A stretch of DNA of 64,000 bases, taken from assembly GCA_021018815.1 (NCBI GenBank), contig JAITYX010000162.1:1-64000 (forward strand). Reading direction: 5' to 3'. The DNA is from Talinum fruticosum (lineage: Eukaryota; Streptophyta; Magnoliopsida; Caryophyllales; Talinaceae). Both the position numbers and the translations under genes were made by a program. Of the stretch, positions 58,263 through 64,000 are shown one piece after another; positions within the stretch are counted from its first letter, which is position 1, and every line of letters starts with the position of its first letter. The notes beneath the pieces were generated by a model, which saw nothing but the letters and a program-made list of their open reading frames with translations, ran no database searches and was not told the origin of the DNA.

Positions 58263-59300
58263 ATCATCATTCTCTAGCAACATAGAGGTGGTGTACACCC
58301 TCTTCCATGCAAGGCCTCCATAGAGGGCCATTCCGATGCCGACATAGTAGTTGTTGTTGTAGGAAAACTCAATTAGAGCTAGTTGTTCATCCCAATCCTT
58401 TTTGAACTCCAAGACACAAGCTCGGAGCATGTCTTCTATCGTTTGAATTGTTCGCTCTGTTTGACCATCTGATGTCGGGTGAAAGGCTGAGCTGAAGTTC
58501 AACCTTGTCCTAAATTCCTCTTTGAGTTTCTGCCAATATCTTGCTTGGAACCTAGTATCACGATTAGATATTATCATTCTAGGCACTCCATGTAGTCTAA
58601 CAATATCTTATAAGTAAGCATTGGTGAGCTGGTCTAAGGTCCAAGTATTCTTCATGGCTATTAAGTGTGCAATCACCCAAATGGCATTATTTCCCTATTG
58701 TGTTTTTGGTAGCCCTACCACTAAAATCCATGGAAATGGAATCCCATTTCCATCATGGTATATCTAACGGTCGCAAAAGACCTGCAGGGCGTTAATGCTC
58801 CTGTTTAACCTATTGGTAAGTCTAACAATTGGCAACATATTCAACTACCTTTTGCTTCATGTTACTCCACCAAAATATCCGCTTCGAGTTCCTTATATAA
58901 TTGTTTCCACCAGTGTGCACGGAATGTGGAGTATTGTGACCTTCATCAAGAATTTTCTTTTTAAATTCTTCTATTGCTAGAACACGGACAATTTTGAAAC
59001 CTCACAGTCCCACCTTCATGAAATATGAACCCAGGTGCTTTCACTATTGAGATCTCTGCGTTTTTCCTCTTCAAATGAGGATCCCAACTTTGAGCTTCTT
59101 GAATCCCCTCCGTAAGGGTGGGTCAAACTTCCATAACGTATAGCATTGAAATTTTTGTCCCTCACTATCACATTCATTTCCAACTTCTTGAACTCTTCAT
59201 GTAGTTCTAAAGGTAATGAAAGAAGTTGATTGACAGTTGGGTATGGCGTACGGACCACATTCTCCTTTCTTGGGTGGTACTGAAAATTCACTTTGTAGTT
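58263..59300 (-). pseudogene. Del/Tekay-like integrase
   Basis: Open 58586-58263: PRMIISNRDTRFQARYWQKL (second catalytic Asp), FHPTSDGQTERTIQTIEDML (catalytic Glu) and WDEQLALIEFSYNN. It ends prematurely where the next repeat begins. The upstream part with the zinc domain (58600-59000) is broken. 59016-59291 holds the RNase H-integrase link (YHPRKENVV, usually PGKANVVADALSR). Confidence 0.75.
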
Positions 59301-61085
59301 CTTAAGGAACTCTAACCATCTTCTTTTATGACATTTATGTCTTTTTGCAATAATAGGTATTTGAGTCTTTGATGATTAGTGAATATTTCAATATGCACAC
59401 CATAGAGGTAATGCCACTATACCTTCAAAGCAAAGACTATTGTCACGAGTTCCGAGTCATGTATTGGATAGTTTTTCTCATGTGGCTCCAATTGAAGTGA
59501 GGCATAAGCTATGACTCGACCTTCTTGCATTAATACACACCCTAAACCATTTCGGGATGCATCGTTGTATACAACGAACCCTTTGTTGTCTTTTCGTAAA
59601 TCTAGTATAGGGGCCATCATTAGTCTCTTCTTTAGCTCCTTGAAAGCCTCCTCCCATTTTTTCATCCATTCATAATGAACCGATTTCCTCATTAAGTTTG
59701 TGAGAGGCATAACAATTTTAGAGAAGTCTTGAACAAACTTCCAATAATATCATGACAATTCTAAGAAGTTCCTCACTTCTCTTATGTTCTTTGGTTTAGG
59801 CCATAACATTATTGCTTCTATCTTTTGTGGATCGAAAGACAGTCCATCTTTAGAGACCACATGACCTAAGAAAGCCACTTTTTAATCCAAAATTTGCACT
59901 TCTTGAGCTTGGCGTGTAACTCATTCTTTCTCAATACTTCTAAAATAATTTTTAAATGTTGAGTATGATCTTTTAGGATTTTGAATATACCAATATGTCA
60001 TCAATGAAAATCACAACAAATTGGTCTAGGTAAGCCTTGAAAACACGATTCATAAGGTCCATTAAAGTTGTCGAAGCATTAGTAAGACCAAATGACATCA
60101 CAACAAATTCATAATGTCTATGTCGGGTTCTGAATGTTGTTTTGGGTACATCTCCCTCTTAAATACGAGTCGATGGTATCTAGATCGAAGGTCTATTTTA
60201 GAAAAGATGCTAGCTCCCGGAGTTGGTCAAAAAGCTCATCAATTCGGGGCAAAGGATATTGATCTTTTATAGCGATCTTATTGAGCTCTTTATAGTCGAT
60301 GCATAATCTTAAAATTCCATCCTTATTCTTTACAAATAACATTGGTGCTCCCCAAGGAGAAATGCATGGCCTAATGGATCCCATCCCCAACAATTCCCCA
60401 ACCGAGTCTTAAGCTCCTTCGGTTATGTCTGAGCCATGCGGTAGGCAGCCTTGGATATAGGTGTCTGCTCCGAGCACCAAGTCAATACATAAAACGTCTT
60501 CCCTTTGTGGTGGCATACTAAAAATTTCATCTCGGGAACATATCGAGAAACTCGCAAACGACTAGAATATTATCCTCGGAAGGCTCGATTGTATGTAAAT
60601 CTACCACATTACATATAAATCCTTCGCATTCCTAATTTAGAAGTTTATGTGCCTCTAATGTCGTGATCAATCGTACTCCATGTTTAATAGCAGTTCCTCT
60701 ATGCACCACTCTACACCCTTTTAGTCCAAGCAGAGTCACTTTCTTCTTAAGGCAATCGATTTGACCTTAATATCGATCTTTTATAGTGATCTTATTGAGC
60801 TCTCTATAGTCAATGCACAATCTTAAACTTCCATCCCTCTTCTTTACAAATAACACTCGGTGCTCCCCAAGGTGAAGTGTTAGGCCTAATGTATCCCATC
60901 CCCAACAATTCCTCCAACCGAGTCTTAAAGTCCTTGAGTTATGTCGGAGCCATGTAGTAGGCAACCTTGGATTTTTGGATTTGGATATAGGTGCTGCTCC
61001 GAGCACCAAGTCAATACATAAACCTACCTCCCTTTGTGGTGTCATGCCAAGAATCTCATCCGGGAACATATTGGGAAACTCGCAA
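59301..61085 (-). pseudogene. Del/Tekay-like RT and RNase H with internal duplication
   Basis: RT motifs occur twice: [22 protein letters not shown] at 60320-60250 and [22 protein letters not shown] at 60850-60770, because of a 514-bp tandem duplication. Downstream are GLTNA-like sequence, VIFIDDIL (about 60010, active site F-I-D-D) and VGHVVSKDGLSFDPQKIEA-like (about 59850). RNase H is at 59710-59417 ([40 protein letters not shown]). Confidence 0.78.
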
Positions 61086-61288
61086 ACGACTAGAATATTA
61101 TACTGAAGGCTCGATTGTATGTAAATCTACAACATTACATATATATCCTTTGTATTCCTGATTCAAAAGTTTATGTGCCTCTAATGTCGAGATCAATCGT
61201 ACTCCATGTTTAATAGCAGTTCCTCTATGCACTAGTTTACACCCTTTTGGTCCAAGCAGAGTCACTTTCCGCTTAAGGCAATCGAATT
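60261..61288. repeat. 514-bp tandem duplication in gypsy pol
   Basis: GATCTTTTATAG.GATCTTATTGAGC recurs at 60261 and 60775, and GAGTCACTTTC..CTTAAGGCAATCGA recurs at 60733 and 61259. The two units cover the protease tail to early RT. They have since diverged by scattered changes. Confidence 0.85.
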
Positions 61289-61606
61289 GACCTTGATACC
61301 TAGATAACCAGTCTATTCCCAAGATTACATCTAAGTTAGTGAGGTTATATTGGTATAAGTTTGCTAAGAACTCCTAATTCGCTATTAGGATAGGGCAATT
61401 CTTAAACAATTGATCACACATCACAAAATCTCCCGTAAGGTGGCCACGAGACAGTAAGGACGAGAAAGGTTATGACTCTAGTTTTAGTTTTTCAACTAGT
61501 TTAGAGGAAATAAAAGAATGTGTGGCACTAGAGTCAAACAACATAATAACCAGGTAAGCTTGAATAAAAAATGTGCCATTGACTACGTTAAGAGCCTCCT
61601 TATTGG
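61086..61606 (-). pseudogene. Del/Tekay-like aspartic protease
   Basis: Read on -: VNGTFFIQAYLV, then MLFDSSATHSFISSKLVEKL. The active-site triad is D-S-S where D-S-G is normal. It continues VILGIDWLSRYQGQFDC (61322) and RKVTLLGPKG. Open from 61322 to 61098; frameshifts upstream. Confidence 0.72.
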
Positions 61607-62580
61607 AGAGAAAATTGGGGAGTACGGGATTTTGTCGAACCACGGAGATGGAACCAAATCAAAATTAGATTACTAAACGAGACTAAGACACTTAAAAACT
61701 GGCCTAATAAACTAAAATTAAAACTGGAACTAACCTAAACTAACATAAATTAGAAATCGCATATATTAACCTACACAAGTCTTCATTCACAAATCACTAA
61801 TTCGACAAGTAAATTAATACTAATCGAAACTAAACTAATAACCATTCAATAATTCATACCAACTAACATTCAATCGAAACTAAAATTGAAAATGAAAAAC
61901 TCAAAAGTGCAAGAATCAACTAGTTATACCAGTAATTCGAATCCAATCCAACTTGAACAAGAGAAACAAATCAGCAATCCGGACTTCGCAAAATCGAACT
62001 CATAATTGAACACTTGAATTCCCAAATTTGAACAGCAGAAAATCAACAATCCAAAGTTCTAAATCTCGAAAAGAAATCTACTTTCAAAATACACTAAATT
62101 CCAAAGCTAAATTGAAAATTTAAGAAAAGAAACTAAATTTTGAAGAACTAAAACTACAAATTGAAGAATCAAACCGAAGAATTAAACTTAACTCATGTCT
62201 TGCCGGATGGTTCTCGTCGTCCGCCATCCACCGTCTTTGTCGTCGCCCCCATCTTCCTTTTGAAGCTTTCCTCTTAATCCCGATTACAAGCCCCGAATTG
62301 TCTTACGTGGGTTACCGGTGTGGGATGGATAAAGTCGGGTAAAGGGATAAAACGAGAGTTTGAGTTGAAGGAGGAGTAGGATTCTAGTTTGGAGACGAGG
62401 AGGAAGAAAGTTTGGGGAGTTGAGGGAGATGGTTTTCGTGAAGGAAAAAGCAAGGAGAGGAATAAGATTCCGGATGGGTCAAGAAGAGGATGACAGGAAG
62501 AGTTTTTGGGTGAAGGAGTCTTTGTTGTGGATGGTCTGTCTCGAAGAAGAGAGGTGACATAGTTAGAGGGGGCGTGGAAA
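61607..62580 (-). repeat. Second, partial copy of the TGTTGA LTR-like repeat
   Basis: Matches 56937-57530 (TTGGG.AGTACGGG.TTTTTGT.GAACCAC, ACGAGTTATAC-like, AATTCAAATCCAATCCAACT). It lacks the first about ten bases and diverges after about 62170. The right end is not defined; TATATATTATAAT-rich sequence follows at 62580-62620. Confidence 0.55.
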
Positions 62581-62763
62581 ATTATATATTATAACCGTAT
62601 ATATATTATAATATACATACGGCACTCACGTGATGTTAAATTAATAAAAGAAGTTGCTTCTCTCCTCTCCCTTCCTCCCTTCTGCTTCTCTCTCCTCTCA
62701 TTTCTCTCTCCTTTCATTTCAGTTTCTTCTTCGTTTCACCGGAACGCTTCTTCATTTCTCTCA
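62581..62763 (+). promoter_or_regulatory. Promoter-like and leader region of a possible host gene
   Basis: AT-rich TATA-like words at 62583-62616, a CACGTG G-box core at 62627-62632, then a pure CT-rich leader (62650-62740). This arrangement is common at plant promoters. No other elements are defined. Confidence 0.35.
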
Positions 62764-63028
62764 ATGAGAATTGTGCCCCTAATTTCTTCTGCACTTCGCT
62801 CGATGAGGATTAGTCGAGCTTTCGCACTACTCATTCCAGCTCCATTTTGTGTTTATCTCTCTCGTAAGTTTCAATTTCTTATATTTGGAGATGATTTTTT
62901 CGGTTTCGAAGGTTTAGTTTCGTTCATCATTTTCAAGCTCAATTTTGCGGTTGTTTTTCTTCTCTAATTTGTAGCTTGCTGCATAAGATGGATGTACCCG
63001 GCCTTCTTCTCAAAATGCGTGAAACTAG
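62764..63028 (+). CDS. Possible first two exons of a host gene
   Basis: From ATG 62764 the frame runs to a consensus donor (CTCTC|GTAAGT, 62863/62864). A T-rich tract and acceptor TTTGTAG lie at 62974, and a second strong donor (CTAG|GTAAGTG) at 63028/63029. Spliced, exon 1 and exon 2 stay in one frame and encode about 51 residues, starting MRIVPLISSALRSM. An alternative start is the ATG at 62989 in exon 2 (MDVPGLLLKMRETR), with exon 1 as leader. No known protein is recognised. The fit of two splice donors, one acceptor and a CT-rich leader is the only support. Confidence 0.3.
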
Positions 63029-64000
63029 GTAAGTGATGTTTGAATTTTTAGAGTTGTTCGATTTCACTTTCATTGTTCTTTGTTTTCAATTTTATATTCT
63101 AGGGTTTATAACTAGTGAAAATATTACTAATTAATTCTATGAAATTACCTGTTGTGATTCTAGGGTTCTAATTTGTTTCATTTTCATTTTTATTATTCTA
63201 GGTTTTCAATTTCATTGTTCACTTTGACTACCGGAGACATTGTATGACAAGACTATAACCATTTTCAGTTTATGTCCTTGATTGTCAAAGGTTTATTGAA
63301 AATTCGTCAATGAGCCCGTATTAGAAGGAAATTTTGCCATTAGTGAAGAAGAATCATAATTGGTTGATGACAATCAAGAGTTATGTTGATTGAGACCGTA
63401 GATTAGTCGTTTCAATAGTTGGCACTAGCCTTATTATTGGTTTCTCAAAAAGAATGTTTATTATCGGTTGTAGCTTCTTGAGGCCACCCTTTGTACTCTA
63501 AATCAAAGGTGATCAAAATAAAGAGTTGTTTCCTTATTGCATTCACGTAAATCGAGAACCTTTTTTGCCTCTTGTTATAAATTTGATGATATTGATAATC
63601 ACATATATTAATACCTTGAACTTGAAGAGTCCCGCTAAGCAAAATGTGAACGATGATCACAATTATGATCAAGCAAAAGCATCCTCAATTCAGATCTTGT
63701 ATGATCCATCCATTTGGCTCCTCAATTTCTTTTTGCATCTTGCATTATTGGATTTGTTTTATGAATTATAGGTTGATTACTTAATGGGATAAGACCATCT
63801 CGTGTTATTGAACAAGCAGCCTTCCTAGTGGGCTACCGAAGTTCATTAGTCTAGCTACCTTTAAATTATAAGATATGTCAAAATGGATAATCATAAATCT
63901 CCCTTCTTTTACACTCGCTATCTTTAGTGGGTTCATTTTGAAGGTTTTTCTATTGCTCGTCCCACTAAAGTTTGAACATTCAGCTTTTAATTCTTACTCA
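63029..64000 (+). other. AT-rich region, possible introns, no clear exon
   Basis: If the gene at 62764 is real this would be intron and later exons. TTCTAGGTTTT-type acceptor-like words occur near 63200 but no exon can be supported. Small ORFs on both strands (63445-63771) show no motif. Confidence 0.3.

Larger units (their letters stand above)
58263..61606 (-). mobile_element. Del/Tekay-like gypsy pol fragment
   Basis: Protease, RT, RNase H and integrase in gypsy order on -, with no LTR, gag or primer site of its own. It is cut on both sides by copies of the TGTTGA repeat (58262 and 61607). The protease style (SSATHSFIS), MGIDWLSRYQ and [29 protein letters not shown] fit Del/Tekay chromoviruses. 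Confidence 0.78.

Noticed and set aside
56928..62580. One intact element with TGTTGA LTRs around Del-like pol
   Set aside because: No primer site by the right copy, no polypurine tract by the left copy, and the primer site found lies on the outer side.
1..64000. tRNA or rRNA genes
   Set aside because: No tRNA-like A/B box pairs with cloverleaf context and no rRNA sequence were recognised by eye. A tRNAscan run would be decisive.

Overview
This window looks like a repeat-rich block of a plant (angiosperm) nuclear genome. It is built almost entirely of nested, decayed LTR retrotransposons of both superfamilies plus a CACTA DNA transposon remnant. The evidence is recognisable Ty1/copia and Ty3/gypsy gag-pol domains, long LTRs with TATA boxes and TG...CA ends, Met-tRNA-like and Tat-type primer-binding sites, polypurine tracts, 5-bp target duplications, and a TNP2-type CACTA transposase. 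All long reading frames are interrupted. No rRNA, tRNA, CRISPR or prokaryotic operon was seen. Species cannot be named. Family names are my recognition from motifs, not database hits.

Layout. 1-4779: the 3' end of a SIRE/Maximus-like copia element (post-pol 'env-position' ORF, polypurine tract) and two head-to-tail LTRs. 4780-9885: another Ty1/copia element on +, 5'-truncated (gag tail, protease, integrase, RT, RNase H, part of the 3' LTR). 9886-14512: a SIRE-like element on -, with LTR, primer site, gag, protease and integrase, and its 3' half lost. 14513 to about 17134: the N-terminal part of a CACTA transposase on -, its 5' region and subterminal hairpins. 17135-47768: a Tat/Ogre-like gypsy element on +, split by two insertions. 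The first is a 17-kb SIRE element (17676-34763, target duplication ATAAA). It carries a gag-only Tekay/Del-like gypsy element (21046-27547, target duplication GATTC) and a solo LTR (32452-33409, target duplication TAAGT). The second is a CRM-like chromovirus (38824-45031, target duplication GCTAG) sitting in a 123-bp minisatellite. 47769-55042: a second Tat-like element on -, with two further minisatellites. 55043-56140: a fragment of a third Tat-type element. 56140-62580: two copies of one LTR-like repeat around a Del/Tekay-like pol fragment with an internal 514-bp tandem duplication. 62640-64000: the only stretch resembling a host gene, a CT-rich leader with two splice-donor-like sites.

How parts work together. 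In each element gag would form the particle, protease process it, RT/RNase H copy the RNA and integrase insert it. No copy here looks able to do this alone. The gag-only or gag-protease elements would need enzymes from relatives elsewhere. The most distinctive features are the extra ORF after pol in SIRE copies, preceded by a promoter-like leader; the Tat-like elements with three minisatellites; and the CRM-like element whose polyprotein runs into its own LTR.
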